Shown here: positions 36,771-46,668 of the stretch, one piece after another
Numbering within the stretch: the first letter of the stretch is position 1
Layout: each line of letters starts with the position of its first letter
NCBI GenBank assembly: GCA_021793675.1
Contig: JAJYSG010000001.1
Location: 41,702 to 105,701 of the forward strand
Length of the DNA: 64,000 nucleotides
Reading direction: 5' to 3'
Origin: Actinomycetes bacterium
GTDB taxonomy: Bacteria; Actinomycetota; Actinomycetes; Actinomycetales; Cellulomonadaceae
Position numbers and translations under genes: made by a program
The notes under the pieces: generated by a model
What the model saw: only the letters and a program-made list of their open reading frames with translations
Databases searched by the model: none
What the model was told of the DNA's origin: nothing

Positions 36771-37849
36771 AGGCCCCGCTGTTCTCCGGCGGCCTGTCGA
36801 TGCTCATCTCCCTGCTCGGCACGCCGCTGTTCATCCGCTTCCTGGTGCGGCGGCAGTACGGCCAGTTCATCCGGCAGGACGGACCGACGGCGCACTTCAC
36901 GAAGCGCGGCACGCCCACCATGGGCGGCGTCGTCATCATCCTGGCCAGCATCCTCGGCTGGGCCGCGGGGCTGCTGCTCACCGGCACCAGGCCGACGGTG
37001 TCGGCCGGCCTCGTGCTGTTCCTCATGGCCGGGCTCGGCGTCGTCGGCTTCCTCGACGACTTCATCAAGATCTCGCGTCAGCGCAGCCTGGGGCTCTCGC
37101 CGCTGGCGAAGATCATCGGTCAGGGGCTGGTGGGCATCGCGTTCGCCGCGGCCGCGCTGCACTTCCCGAACTCGCACGGGCTGACGCCCGCCTCGACGCA
37201 CATCTCGTTCATCCGCGACACGCGTGTCGATCTCGCGTTCGGCGGGGCGGCCGTGGGCCTGGTGCTGTTCGTCATCTGGGCGAACTTCCTCATCACCGCC
37301 TGGTCGAACTCCGTCAACCTCACGGACGGCCTGGACGGGCTGGCGACCGGGGCGTCGATCTTCGTCCTCGGCGCGTACGTCATGGTGGGCGTCTGGCAGA
37401 ACAACCAGACCTGCCAGCACCTGGCCACGCTGGGGCCGCGATGCTACGAGACGCGCGACCCGCTGGCGATGGCGGCCGTGGCCGCCGCCGTGACCGGTGC
37501 GCTGTTCGGATTCCTGTGGTGGAACGCCAGTCCTGCCCAGATCTTCATGGGCGACACCGGGTCGCTCGCGCTCGGCGGCGCCCTGGCCGGCATCTCGATC
37601 CTCACGCGCACCGAGATCCTTGCGGCGATCATCGGCGGCATCTTCGTGCTCGAGGTGCTCAGCGACGTCATCCAGATCGGGTTCTTCAAGCTGACGCGAC
37701 GACGAGTGTTCCGGATGGCCCCGCTGCACCACCACTTCGAGCTGAGCGGCTGGGGCGAGGTGACGATCGTCATCCGGTTCTGGATCGTCGCCGGCCTGTT
37801 CGTGATGATCGGCGTGGGGATCTTCTACGCGGAGTGGGTGACGGGGTAG
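36767..37849 (+). CDS. mraY: Phospho-N-acetylmuramoyl-pentapeptide-transferase
   Basis: GTPTMGGVVII, NLTDGLDGLATG, FMGDTGSLALGG, MAPLHHHFELSGW. Confidence 0.97.
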   Translation: MKAPLFSGGLSMLISLLGTPLFIRFLVRRQYGQFIRQDGPTAHFTKRGTPTMGGVVIILASILGWAAGLLLTGTRPTVSAGLVLFLMAGLGVVGFLDDFIKISRQRSLGLSPLAKIIGQGLVGIAFAAAALHFPNSHGLTPASTHISFIRDTRVDLAFGGAAVGLVLFVIWANFLITAWSNSVNLTDGLDGLATGASIFVLGAYVMVGVWQNNQTCQHLATLGPRCYETRDPLAMAAVAAAVTGALFGFLWWNASPAQIFMGDTGSLALGGALAGISILTRTEILAAIIGGIFVLEVLSDVIQIGFFKLTRRRVFRMAPLHHHFELSGWGEVTIVIRFWIVAGLFVMIGVGIFYAEWVTG

Positions 37850-39283
37850 GTGACGTGGCACGGCGTCCGGGTGCTGGTGGCCGGGCTGGGGATCTCGGGA
37901 CGGGCTGCGGTGCGGGTGCTCGCCGCACGCGGCGCGCAGGTGACGACGTACGACGACGTCGCGGCGGACGCCGACGAGCGGGACGCCGCGGCGTTCCTGC
38001 GACGTGACGGGCTGGCCGCGGTCGACCTCGTCGTGACCTCGCCGGGGCTGCGGCCTGACCATCCGGTGCTGGCGGCGGCGCTCGCCCGGGGCATCGAGGT
38101 GGTCTCCGAGGTGGAGCTGGCGTGGCGGCTGCGCGTGCCGCGAGCCGCCGGGGTCGGACCGGCGCCCTGGCTCGCCGTCACCGGCACCAACGGCAAGACC
38201 ACGACCGTGGGGATGCTGGCTGCGATCCTCGCGGCGGGGGGCGAACGGGTCGCCGCGGTGGGCAACGTGGGCTCGCCGATCGTGCTCGCGGCCACCGACC
38301 CGTCGCTCGACGTCCTGGCGGTGGAGCTGTCCAGCTTCCAGCTGCACTTCACGCACTCGATGTCGGTCGAGGCGGGCGCCGTGCTCAACGTCGCGCCGGA
38401 CCACATCGACTGGCACGGCTCGTTCGAGGCGTACGCCGCGGACAAGGGTCGGGTCCTGCAGCGCGCGCGGCTGGCGTGCGTCTACAACGTGGCCGACGAG
38501 ACCACCCGCCGGCTGGTGGAGGAGGCGGACGTCGCCGACGGGGCGCTCGCGGTGGGTTTCACGCTGGGCACGCCGTCGGTCGGTCAGCTGGGTCTCGTCG
38601 AGGACGTGCTGGTGGACCGGGGGTTCGCGCCGCAACGTCACACCCACGCGCAGGAGCTGGCGACGCTGGACGACCTGGCGCAGCTCGCCGGGCCGGACGG
38701 ACGGGTCGCGCCGCACGTCGTCGCCGACGCCCTCGCCGCTGCCGCCCTGGCCCTGGCGCACGGCGTGCCGCCGCAGGCCGTGCGGGACGGGTTGCGCGCC
38801 TTCGGCCCTGGTGCGCACCGCATCGCCACGGTCGCCACGGTGGACGAGGTCGCCTACGTGGACGACTCCAAGGCGACCAACGCGCACGCCGCTGCCGCAT
38901 CCCTCGCCGCCTTCCCGCCGCACTCGGTCGTCTGGATCGCCGGCGGCCTGGCGAAGGGCGCGACGTTCGACGAGCTGGTCGCTGCCCGCGCCGACCGCCT
39001 GGTGGGCGCGGTGCTCATCGGCGTGGACCGCGAGCCGTTGGCGGGGGCGCTGGCCCGACACGCGCCCGAGGTTCCGGTGATCGAGGTCGAGGCGACAGAG
39101 ACTGGCGAGGTGATGCCCCACGCCGCGTCCGTCGCCCGACGGCTGGCCACCGGGGCGCCCGCCGGAACGCACGTCACCGTGCTGCTCGCGCCGGCGTGCG
39201 CGTCGATGGACCAGTTCGTCTCGTACGCGGACCGGGGCGACCGGTTCGCGGCCGCGGTCCGGGACCTGACCGAGGGGGCGTGA
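37850..39283 (+). CDS. murD: UDP-N-acetylmuramoylalanine-D-glutamate ligase
   Basis: WLAVTGTNGKTTTVGMLAAIL, NVAPDHIDWHGSFEAYAADKGRVL, VDDSKATNAHAAAASLAAF. Confidence 0.96.
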   Translation: MTWHGVRVLVAGLGISGRAAVRVLAARGAQVTTYDDVAADADERDAAAFLRRDGLAAVDLVVTSPGLRPDHPVLAAALARGIEVVSEVELAWRLRVPRAAGVGPAPWLAVTGTNGKTTTVGMLAAILAAGGERVAAVGNVGSPIVLAATDPSLDVLAVELSSFQLHFTHSMSVEAGAVLNVAPDHIDWHGSFEAYAADKGRVLQRARLACVYNVADETTRRLVEEADVADGALAVGFTLGTPSVGQLGLVEDVLVDRGFAPQRHTHAQELATLDDLAQLAGPDGRVAPHVVADALAAAALALAHGVPPQAVRDGLRAFGPGAHRIATVATVDEVAYVDDSKATNAHAAAASLAAFPPHSVVWIAGGLAKGATFDELVAARADRLVGAVLIGVDREPLAGALARHAPEVPVIEVEATETGEVMPHAASVARRLATGAPAGTHVTVLLAPACASMDQFVSYADRGDRFAAAVRDLTEGA

Positions 39284-40542
39284 GGCCGGTGGCGGCGACC
39301 CGTCCGGCCCCGGCTGCTGCGCCCGCCGCGCCGGCGACGGTGCGTCCGGCGTCCGCGCTCGGGCAGTGGAACAGCGCGGTGACCAGCTACTACGTCCTGG
39401 CCGGCGCGACCGCGTTGCTGCTCGTCCTCGGGCTGGTCATGGTGCTGTCGAGCTCGAGCGTCGACTCGCTGGCGGCCAGCCGGTCCCCGTACACGCAGTT
39501 CCTCAACCAGACGAAGTACGCGCTCATCGGGCTGCCGGTCATGCTGGCCCTGGCGAAGATGCCGCCGCGCCGGCTGCGGACCCTCGCGTGGCCGGCACTG
39601 ATCGGCGCCGTGCTGTTCCAGGGGCTGGTCTTCACACCCTTGGGTGCCACCGAGAACGGCAACACGAACTGGGTGCGCCTGCCCGGTTTTCAGGCGCAGC
39701 CGTCGGAGATGATCAAGTTCGGCCTCGCGCTCTGGCTGGGTGCGGTGCTCGCGCGCAAGCTGCCGCTGCTGCACGAGTGGAAGCACGCGCTGATCCCGGC
39801 GGTCCCCGTGGCCGCGGGTGCGATCGGCGTCGTCCTGCTGGGCGGGGACCTGGGGACGACGATGGTGCTGTTCCTGCTCGTCTTCGGGGCGTTGTGGGTC
39901 TCGGGGATGAAGCTGCGCATGTTCGCGGTGCCCGCCCTGGCGGTCGGCCTCGTGACGGCGCCGCTCGTCATGCTCAACGGCAACCGATCGGGGCGCATCT
40001 CGGCCTGGCTCCACCCGCAGACCGTCGACCAGGGTGGCCTCGGCCTCACCTACCAGTCCAAGCACGGCATCTGGGCGCTCGGCACCGGTGGCTGGGGTGG
40101 TCTGGGGCTCGGGGAGAGCCGCGAGAAGTGGGGCTACCTGCCCGAGGCGCACAACGACTTCGTGTTCGCGATCATCGGGGAGGAGCTGGGACTGCTGGGC
40201 ACGCTGCTCGTCGTGGCGCTCTTCGGGCTGCTCGCGTTCGCGATGGTCCGGGTGATCCGGCGGCACGACGACGCGTTCGCCCAGATCACCACCGGCGCGA
40301 TCATGCTGTGGATCATCGGGCAGGCGCTCATCAACATCGCCGTGGTCCTCGGCCTGCTGCCCGTCATGGGGGTCCCGCTGCCGCTGGTGTCCGCCGGCGG
40401 ATCCGCGCTCATCATGACGATGGCGGCGCTCGGGGTGGTGATCGGCTTCGCGCGGTCGGAGCCGGGCGCTGCCGAGGCGCTCGCGGCCCGGCCGTCCGTG
40501 TTCCGACGGTCGCTGGCCGTGCTGGGGCGGGCCCGTGGCTGA
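39280..40542 (+). CDS. ftsW: SEDS peptidoglycan polymerase FtsW (GTG start)
   Basis: PSEMIKFGLALWLGAVLARK, EAHNDFVFAIIGEELGLLGTLLVV, GVPLPLVSAGGSALIMTMAALGVV. Confidence 0.95.
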   Translation: MRPVAATRPAPAAAPAAPATVRPASALGQWNSAVTSYYVLAGATALLLVLGLVMVLSSSSVDSLAASRSPYTQFLNQTKYALIGLPVMLALAKMPPRRLRTLAWPALIGAVLFQGLVFTPLGATENGNTNWVRLPGFQAQPSEMIKFGLALWLGAVLARKLPLLHEWKHALIPAVPVAAGAIGVVLLGGDLGTTMVLFLLVFGALWVSGMKLRMFAVPALAVGLVTAPLVMLNGNRSGRISAWLHPQTVDQGGLGLTYQSKHGIWALGTGGWGGLGLGESREKWGYLPEAHNDFVFAIIGEELGLLGTLLVVALFGLLAFAMVRVIRRHDDAFAQITTGAIMLWIIGQALINIAVVLGLLPVMGVPLPLVSAGGSALIMTMAALGVVIGFARSEPGAAEALAARPSVFRRSLAVLGRARG

Positions 40543-43234
40543 ACCCGCGGTGCTGCTGGCCGGCGGAGGCACGGCGGGTCACGTCAACCCGCTGCTCGCG
40601 GTCGCCGACGCCCTGCGCGAGGCCCGGCCCGGGCTGGGCCTCGTGGTGCTCGGCACGGTCGAGGGCCTCGAGTCGCGCCTGGTGCCCGAGCACGGCCTCG
40701 AGCTCGCGGTGGTGCCGCGGGTGCCGCTGCCCCGCCGCCCGACGCTCGACTGGCTGCGACTGCCCGGCAGGCTGCGCGCGGCGGTGCGTGCCGCCGGCCG
40801 GGCGATCGACGACTCGGGCGCGGCGGTGGTCGTCGGCTTCGGCGGATACGTCGCGACGCCCGCCTACCTGGCGGCCCGTCGCCGCCGGTTGCCCGTCGTG
40901 GTGCACGAGCAGAACGCGCGCCCGGGGCTGGCGAACCGGCTCGGTGCCCGGTGGGCCAGCGCCGTCGCCACCACGTTTCCCGCGACCCGCCTGCCGCACG
41001 CGCAGGTCACCGGCCTGCCGTTGCGACCGGCGGTGGCCCGGCTCGCGGCGGACCGGGCCGCCGACCCCGTCGTGGCGCGGGCCCGGGGCGCGGTCGAGCT
41101 GGGGCTGGACCCGGCGTTCCCCACGCTGCTCGTGACCGGCGGCTCGCTCGGTGCCGCCAGCCTCAACCGCGCGGTGTCCGGCGCCGCCGCCGAGCTGCTC
41201 GCGGCCGGGGTCCAGGTGGTCCACCTCACCGGCGCCGGCAAGGCGGAGGCGGTGCGCGCCGCGCTGGCGGGCGTCGGCGGCGCCGAGCGCTACCACGTGC
41301 TGGAGTACCTGCCTCGGATGGAGCTGGCGCTGGCGGTCGCCGACCTCGTGGTGTGTCGCGCGGGTGCCGGCACGGTGTGCGAGCTGGCCGCGCTCGGCAT
41401 CCCGGCGGTGTACGTGCCGCTGCCCTTCGGCAACGGCGAGCAGCGTCTCAACGCCGCGGGCGTGGTGCAGGCCGGCGGGGGCCTACTGGTCGAGGACGAG
41501 GCCCTGACCCCCGCCTGGGTGCGGTCCCGGCTGGTGCCGCTGCTGGCCGACGAGGCGTCCGCGGCGAACCGCGCGCGGATGGCGACCGCGGCGGCGACGG
41601 TCGGTGTGCGCGACGCGGCCGCGCGGGTCGCGGCCCTGGTCACGGCGTTGCTGCCGGCGGCGTCCGACGCCTCGTCGGCCATCGGATCGGCGCTGACCGG
41701 CCCTGCGGCGGCCGGCTGGTCGCTCGCCGGAGCTGCGCCGGCCGGCTCCGCGTCGCCCGGCCCGTCGTCCACCGGAGCTGTGCCGACGGGCCCGTCGTCC
41801 ATCGGCGGCGCGGCCGGTGCGCCGTACCGGCCACCCGCGGTGGTCGACCTCGGGCGCGTCCACCTGGTGGGCGTGGGCGGGGTGGGCATGTCGGCGGTCG
41901 CCACGCTGCTGGCGGGACGCGGGCTGGTGGTCTCCGGGTCCGACGCCGCGGACGGCCCTGCGCTGCCCGGCCTGCGCGCGGCGGGCGTGCAGGTCCACGT
42001 CGGTCACGACGCGGACCACGTGGTGGGCGTGGACACCCTCGTCGTCTCGTCGGCGGTGCGTGAGACGAACCCTGAGCTCGTGGCTGCCCGCGCCGCCGGG
42101 CTGCGGGTGCTGCACCGTTCCGAGGCGCTGGCCGCTCTCATGGCCGAGCGGGACGCCGTCGCGGTCGCGGGCGCGCACGGCAAGACGACCACGTCGGCGA
42201 TGCTCGCCACCGCGCTGGTCGAGGCCGGCGCCGACCCGTCGTTCGCGATCGGGGGCGTCGTGCTGGGGCCTGACGGTCCGCTCGGGGGGTCCCGCGACGG
42301 CGCCGGACCGTTCGTCGCCGAGGCCGACGAGTCGGACGGCTCGTTCCTCAACTACGCACCGCTCGTCGCCGTCGTCACCAACGTGGAACCGGACCACCTG
42401 GACCACTACGGCACGCGGGAGGCCTTCGAGGAGGCGTTCGTCCAGTTCGCCGACAGGATCCGGCCCGGTGGGCTGCTCGTCGCGTGCGCGGACGACGACG
42501 GCGCGGCGCGGCTGGTGGCCCGCGTGCGCGCGGGGTTGGGGCGCGCCGGCGTGGCCGTGACGACGTACGGCCGGTCGCCGGACGCGGACGTGCGCGTCGG
42601 GCCGACGACCCGTGACGCGGACGGCTCGTGGACCACCGTGGTGACCGCACCGGACGCGGACGCGGAGCTGCACCTCGCGGTCCCCGGCGAGCACAACGGG
42701 CTGGACGCGGCGGCGGCGTGGACGGCGCTGCGCCGGCTCGGCCTGTCACCGCAGGCGGCCGCCGAAGGCCTGGCGTCCTTCCGTGGCACGGGCCGACGGT
42801 TCGAGGACCGGGGCACCGCCGGTGGCGTGCGGGTGGTGGACGACTACGCCCACCACCCGACCGAGATCGCGGCCCTGCTGAGCGCCGCGCGGCAGGTGAC
42901 CGAGGGCCGGCTCGTCGTGCTCTTCCAGCCGCACCTGTACTCCCGGACGAAGGCCTTCGCCGCGCAGTTCGCGGCGGCCCTCGCGGCGGCCGACGAGGTC
43001 GTCGTCACGGACGTCTACGCGGCGCGCGAGGACCCGGACCCGGCGGTGACCGGGGCGCTGATCACCGAGCGGATGGCGGGGCGGGCGCACTTCGTCGCCG
43101 ATCGCTGGGAGGCGGCCCGGGTGGCGGCAGGCCTCGCGCACCCGGGCGACCTGCTGCTCACGGTGGGTGCCGGGGACGTCACGGCGCTTGCTCCGGTGGT
43201 GCTCGAGGCTCTGGCCGCGGGACGCGCGTCGTGA
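40535..43234 (+). CDS. MurG-MurC fusion: GlcNAc transferase MurG (aa ~1-376) + low-complexity linker + UDP-MurNAc-L-alanine ligase MurC (aa ~436-899)
   Basis: One uninterrupted 899-codon ORF: MurG motifs LLAGGGTAGHVNPLLAVADAL, VHEQNARPGLANRLGARWA, VVCRAGAGTVCELAALGIPAVYVPLPF; MurC motifs VHLVGVGGVGMSAVATLLA, AVAGAHGKTTTSAMLATAL, VEPDHLDHYGT, VVDDYAHHPTEIAALLSAAR. Confidence 0.9.
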   Translation: MAEPAVLLAGGGTAGHVNPLLAVADALREARPGLGLVVLGTVEGLESRLVPEHGLELAVVPRVPLPRRPTLDWLRLPGRLRAAVRAAGRAIDDSGAAVVVGFGGYVATPAYLAARRRRLPVVVHEQNARPGLANRLGARWASAVATTFPATRLPHAQVTGLPLRPAVARLAADRAADPVVARARGAVELGLDPAFPTLLVTGGSLGAASLNRAVSGAAAELLAAGVQVVHLTGAGKAEAVRAALAGVGGAERYHVLEYLPRMELALAVADLVVCRAGAGTVCELAALGIPAVYVPLPFGNGEQRLNAAGVVQAGGGLLVEDEALTPAWVRSRLVPLLADEASAANRARMATAAATVGVRDAAARVAALVTALLPAASDASSAIGSALTGPAAAGWSLAGAAPAGSASPGPSSTGAVPTGPSSIGGAAGAPYRPPAVVDLGRVHLVGVGGVGMSAVATLLAGRGLVVSGSDAADGPALPGLRAAGVQVHVGHDADHVVGVDTLVVSSAVRETNPELVAARAAGLRVLHRSEALAALMAERDAVAVAGAHGKTTTSAMLATALVEAGADPSFAIGGVVLGPDGPLGGSRDGAGPFVAEADESDGSFLNYAPLVAVVTNVEPDHLDHYGTREAFEEAFVQFADRIRPGGLLVACADDDGAARLVARVRAGLGRAGVAVTTYGRSPDADVRVGPTTRDADGSWTTVVTAPDADAELHLAVPGEHNGLDAAAAWTALRRLGLSPQAAAEGLASFRGTGRRFEDRGTAGGVRVVDDYAHHPTEIAALLSAARQVTEGRLVVLFQPHLYSRTKAFAAQFAAALAAADEVVVTDVYAAREDPDPAVTGALITERMAGRAHFVADRWEAARVAAGLAHPGDLLLTVGAGDVTALAPVVLEALAAGRAS

Positions 43235-44421
43235 GCCCGTCGCGTCCGCCGGCTCCGCGTCCCTCGTCCCGGGGTGGCGGTGCTGCGCCGGCGGTCACCC
43301 GGCCGGCGTCACGGCCCGGGGCGCCCACCACAGCGGGGGCGCCCGGCGCGGCACGCCCGCCGGGCACGCCGGCCACAGCGGGGGCGCCCGTCGCGCCGCC
43401 GACACCGGACGCGGCGCCCGCGCCGTGGGTGACCCCGCCGCGGACCGGCGCCGGCGCCCGAGGCCCAGCCGCCGCGGTGCCTGGCACCCGAGGCCCGCGC
43501 GCCGACGAGTCCGCCGAGCCCCGATCCCAGGCGTCGGAGCCGTCGCCGCGCGCTGCCGCCAGCACCGCGAGCACGGTCGCCCTCGGGACACCGGTGGCCG
43601 CCGCCACCACCCGCACCACCTACGAGGTGCGCAGGTTCCGGGGGCCGGTGCGGCCGGCGGTGGTGTCGACCCGATCGGCGGAGCGGTTCGCGGAGCGCGC
43701 CCGGGCCGCCCGGAACCTGGCTCGCCGGCAGGTCGCGATCGTGGTGGGCGGCGTGCTCGCGCTCCTGGCCGTCGGCTACCTCGTGCTCTTCTCGCCGGTC
43801 TTCGCGCTCGACCCTGCGAAGACGTCCATCACCGGCGCCGGGACCGTCGTCGCGGTCGACCAGGTGGCGGCGGTGGTGACCCGGCACGGGGGCACACCGC
43901 TGCCACGCCTCGACATGGGCGCGCTGCGTGCGCAGATCCTGCAGGTGCCGGGCGTGCGTGAGGTCACCGTCTCCCGGGACTGGCCGCGTGGCCTGCGGAT
44001 CACGTTGGTGAGCCGGGAGCCGGTGGCGGCGGTGCCCGAGCAGCAGGCGCCGCAGGGCACGGCGAAGGCCGGTTTCGCGCTGCTCGACCAGGACGGCGTC
44101 CAGGTGGGCCGGACGGATGCCGTGCCGGCCGGGCTGCCGGTGGTGACCGTGCCGGTCGACGACGCGCGCACGCTGCAGGCGGTGCTCACCGTGGTGCGCC
44201 AGCTGCCGGCCGACCTCGCCACCCAGGTGGCGGCGGTCTCGGCGCAGACCCAGGACACCATCACGATGACGCTGCGCGACCACGTCACGGTGGACTGGGG
44301 GAGCGCGGACGAGACGGCGCTCAAGGTCGCCGTCCTCAAGGCGTTGCGCGCCTCGCCGGCGGCCGCCGGCGTCCACACCATCGACGTGTCGGCGCCCCGG
44401 ATGCCCATCACGAAACAGTGA
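43231..44421 (+). CDS. ftsQ: Cell division protein FtsQ (DivIB, POTRA domain) with long Ala/Pro-rich N-terminal tail
   Basis: Single TM, LGVxEVTVSRDWPRGLRITLVSREPVAAVP-type POTRA; between murC and ftsZ. Confidence 0.92.
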   Translation: MSPSRPPAPRPSSRGGGAAPAVTRPASRPGAPTTAGAPGAARPPGTPATAGAPVAPPTPDAAPAPWVTPPRTGAGARGPAAAVPGTRGPRADESAEPRSQASEPSPRAAASTASTVALGTPVAAATTRTTYEVRRFRGPVRPAVVSTRSAERFAERARAARNLARRQVAIVVGGVLALLAVGYLVLFSPVFALDPAKTSITGAGTVVAVDQVAAVVTRHGGTPLPRLDMGALRAQILQVPGVREVTVSRDWPRGLRITLVSREPVAAVPEQQAPQGTAKAGFALLDQDGVQVGRTDAVPAGLPVVTVPVDDARTLQAVLTVVRQLPADLATQVAAVSAQTQDTITMTLRDHVTVDWGSADETALKVAVLKALRASPAAAGVHTIDVSAPRMPITKQ

Positions 44422-44501
44422 TCGCCGACACGCGCGGTGCGGTCGTTGCCGCGGTCCCGGCGCGGACCTACCTTCACACCGAAGGACCTGACATAACTCT
44501 A

Positions 44502-44518
44502 ACCCTCCACCTGAGGGT
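44502..44518. promoter_or_regulatory. Inverted repeat ACCCTC-CACCT-GAGGGT upstream of ftsZ
   Basis: 44491-44530 reads ACATAACTCTAACCCTCCACCTGAGGGTGAAGGTTGCACC, 40 bp upstream of ftsZ ATG. Confidence 0.6.
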
Positions 44519-44558
44519 GAAGGTTGCACCCAGGACCCCGGAACGAGAGGCGTGAACC

Positions 44559-45809
44559 GTGGCAGCTCCGCAGAACTACCTGGCGGTCATCAAGGTCGTC
44601 GGCATCGGCGGCGGCGGCGTCAACGCCGTCAACCGGATGATCGAGGTCGGCCTCAAGGGCGTGGAGTTCATCGCCATCAACACCGACGCGCAGGCGCTGC
44701 TCATGTCGGACGCGGACGTCAAGCTCGACGTCGGCCGTGAGCTGACCCGAGGCCTGGGCGCGGGCGCCGACCCGGAGGTGGGCCGCAAGGCGGCCGAGGA
44801 CCACGTCGAGGAGATCGAGGACGTCATCCGCGGCTCCGACATGGTGTTCGTCACCGCGGGCGAGGGCGGCGGCACCGGGACCGGAGGTGCGCCCGTGGTC
44901 GCGCGCGTGGCCCGGTCGCTCGGCGCACTGACCATCGGCGTCGTCACCCGGCCGTTCACGTTCGAGGGGCGTCGCCGCGGCGTCCAGGCGGACTCCGGGA
45001 TCGAGGCGCTGCGCGCCGAGGTCGACACGCTCATCGTCATCCCCAACGACCGCCTGCTGTCGATCTCCGACCGGTCGGTCTCGGTGCTGGACGCGTTCCG
45101 GTCCGCGGACCAGGTGCTGCTGTCCGGCGTCCAAGGCATCACGGACCTCATCACGACCCCAGGCCTCATCAACCTCGACTTCGCGGACGTCAAGTCCGTC
45201 ATGCAGGGCGCCGGCTCGGCGCTCATGGGCATCGGCTTCGCGCGGGGCGAGGACCGTGCCGTCCAGGCGGCGGAGATGGCGATCTCCTCGCCGTTGCTCG
45301 AGGCGAGCATCGACGGTGCGCACGGGGTGCTGCTCAGCATCCAGGGCGGCTCTGACCTCGGGCTGTTCGAGATCAACGAGGCGGCCCGGCTGGTGCAGGA
45401 GGCGGCGCACCCCGAGGCGAACATCATCTTCGGCGCCGTCATCGACGACGCCCTGGGCGACGAGGTGCGCGTCACGGTCATCGCCGCGGGCTTCGACGGC
45501 GGGACACCGACCGTGCGGCGCGACGCCCGCGCGCTGGGTCAGGTCAGCGCCGGCGCACCCGCGGCCGCGGCCGTGCCGCCACAGCCCCGTCCGGCCCCCT
45601 CGGCGCCGGTGCAGGCATCGGTGCCCGCACCCGTGGCGGCCGGTGGCGACCACGCGGCGCCGCCGCGTCAGCCCGAGGTGCCGGCGTTCCTGTCCAGCGA
45701 GCTCGACCCGGTGCCGCTGACCGGGTCGCTGGAGGTGCCGCGCCTCTTCACCGAGCCGGTGCCGCGCGTCGAGCACGACGAGCTGGACGTCCCCGACTTC
45801 CTCAAGTAG
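44559..45809 (+). CDS. ftsZ: Cell division GTPase FtsZ
   Basis: [54 protein letters not shown]-terminal DVPDFLK. Confidence 0.98.
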   Translation: MAAPQNYLAVIKVVGIGGGGVNAVNRMIEVGLKGVEFIAINTDAQALLMSDADVKLDVGRELTRGLGAGADPEVGRKAAEDHVEEIEDVIRGSDMVFVTAGEGGGTGTGGAPVVARVARSLGALTIGVVTRPFTFEGRRRGVQADSGIEALRAEVDTLIVIPNDRLLSISDRSVSVLDAFRSADQVLLSGVQGITDLITTPGLINLDFADVKSVMQGAGSALMGIGFARGEDRAVQAAEMAISSPLLEASIDGAHGVLLSIQGGSDLGLFEINEAARLVQEAAHPEANIIFGAVIDDALGDEVRVTVIAAGFDGGTPTVRRDARALGQVSAGAPAAAAVPPQPRPAPSAPVQASVPAPVAAGGDHAAPPRQPEVPAFLSSELDPVPLTGSLEVPRLFTEPVPRVEHDELDVPDFLK

Positions 45810-45811
45810 GC

Positions 45812-46567
45812 GTGGCCGGCACACCGCCCTGGGACGCCGTCGACCTCGCGCCAGGCGTCCTGGCGGCCTTCACCACGCGCGCGGGCGGTGTCAGCCGCGC
45901 GCCGTGGGACTCCCTCGACCTCGGACTGGGCGTCGGGGACGACGAGGCGGACGTGCTGGCCAACCGCGCCCGCCTGGCGGCCTGGGTCGGAGCACCGGTG
46001 GCGTTCGGCACCCAGGTCCACGGTGCCGGGGTGCTCGTCGTCCACGGCGCGCCGGCCGACGAGCGCACGGTGGGCGTCGCGGACGCGTACCTGGCGACCG
46101 GTGCCGACGTGGCCGTCGGGGTGCTCGTCGCGGACTGCGTGCCCGTGCTGCTCGCCGATCCGGAGGCACGCGTCGTCGCCGCGGTCCATGCGGGGCGCGG
46201 CGGGCTCGTCGCCGGCGTGCTCGGCGCCGCCGTGGCGGCGATGACGCGGCACGGCGCGACGCCGGGCCGCATCCGGGCCGCCGTCGGGCCGTCGGTCGCG
46301 GGCGCGTCGTACGAGGTCCCGGCCGCGATGCGGGACGAGGTGGGGCTGCGACTGCCCGAGGCGCCGACGACGACCTCGTGGGGCACGCCGGCCCTCGACC
46401 TGCGAGCCGCCGCGGTGGGCGAGCTGGCGCGGGTCGGCGTGCACCACGTCGTGCGCGTCGAGCGCGACACCTTCGTCGACCCCGCGCTCTTCTCCCATCG
46501 CCGGGCGACGGCGGCGGGCACCACGACCGGGCGCGCGTGCGGGGTCGTCCGGCTGCTACCGGGCTGA
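45812..46567 (+). CDS. pgeF: Peptidoglycan editing factor PgeF (laccase-domain, YfiH family)
   Basis: TTRAGGVSRAPWDSLDLGLGVGDD, FGTQVHGAGVLVV, VADCVPVLLADPEARVVAAVHAGRGG. Confidence 0.93.
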   Translation: MAGTPPWDAVDLAPGVLAAFTTRAGGVSRAPWDSLDLGLGVGDDEADVLANRARLAAWVGAPVAFGTQVHGAGVLVVHGAPADERTVGVADAYLATGADVAVGVLVADCVPVLLADPEARVVAAVHAGRGGLVAGVLGAAVAAMTRHGATPGRIRAAVGPSVAGASYEVPAAMRDEVGLRLPEAPTTTSWGTPALDLRAAAVGELARVGVHHVVRVERDTFVDPALFSHRRATAAGTTTGRACGVVRLLPG

Positions 46568-46668
46568 CTCGTGGCGCCGGGCGTGTCCTCCCAGGCAGGA
46601 CCCCCTGCCGTTGCTAGCGTGAAACGCGGTACGTGCCATCGACGCACGCACGGATGGGGAGAGGGCTG

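Noticed and set aside
36386-39172. 928-aa minus-strand ORF across murF-mraY-murD
   Set aside because: Antisense to three conserved Mur genes; composition is a codon-position artefact.
41759-41840. Internal start for a separate murC ORF
   Set aside because: GTG 41780 has a GGAG only 2 nt away and GTG 41840 has no SD; the reading frame is continuous, so fusion is the simpler reading, though internal initiation cannot be excluded.
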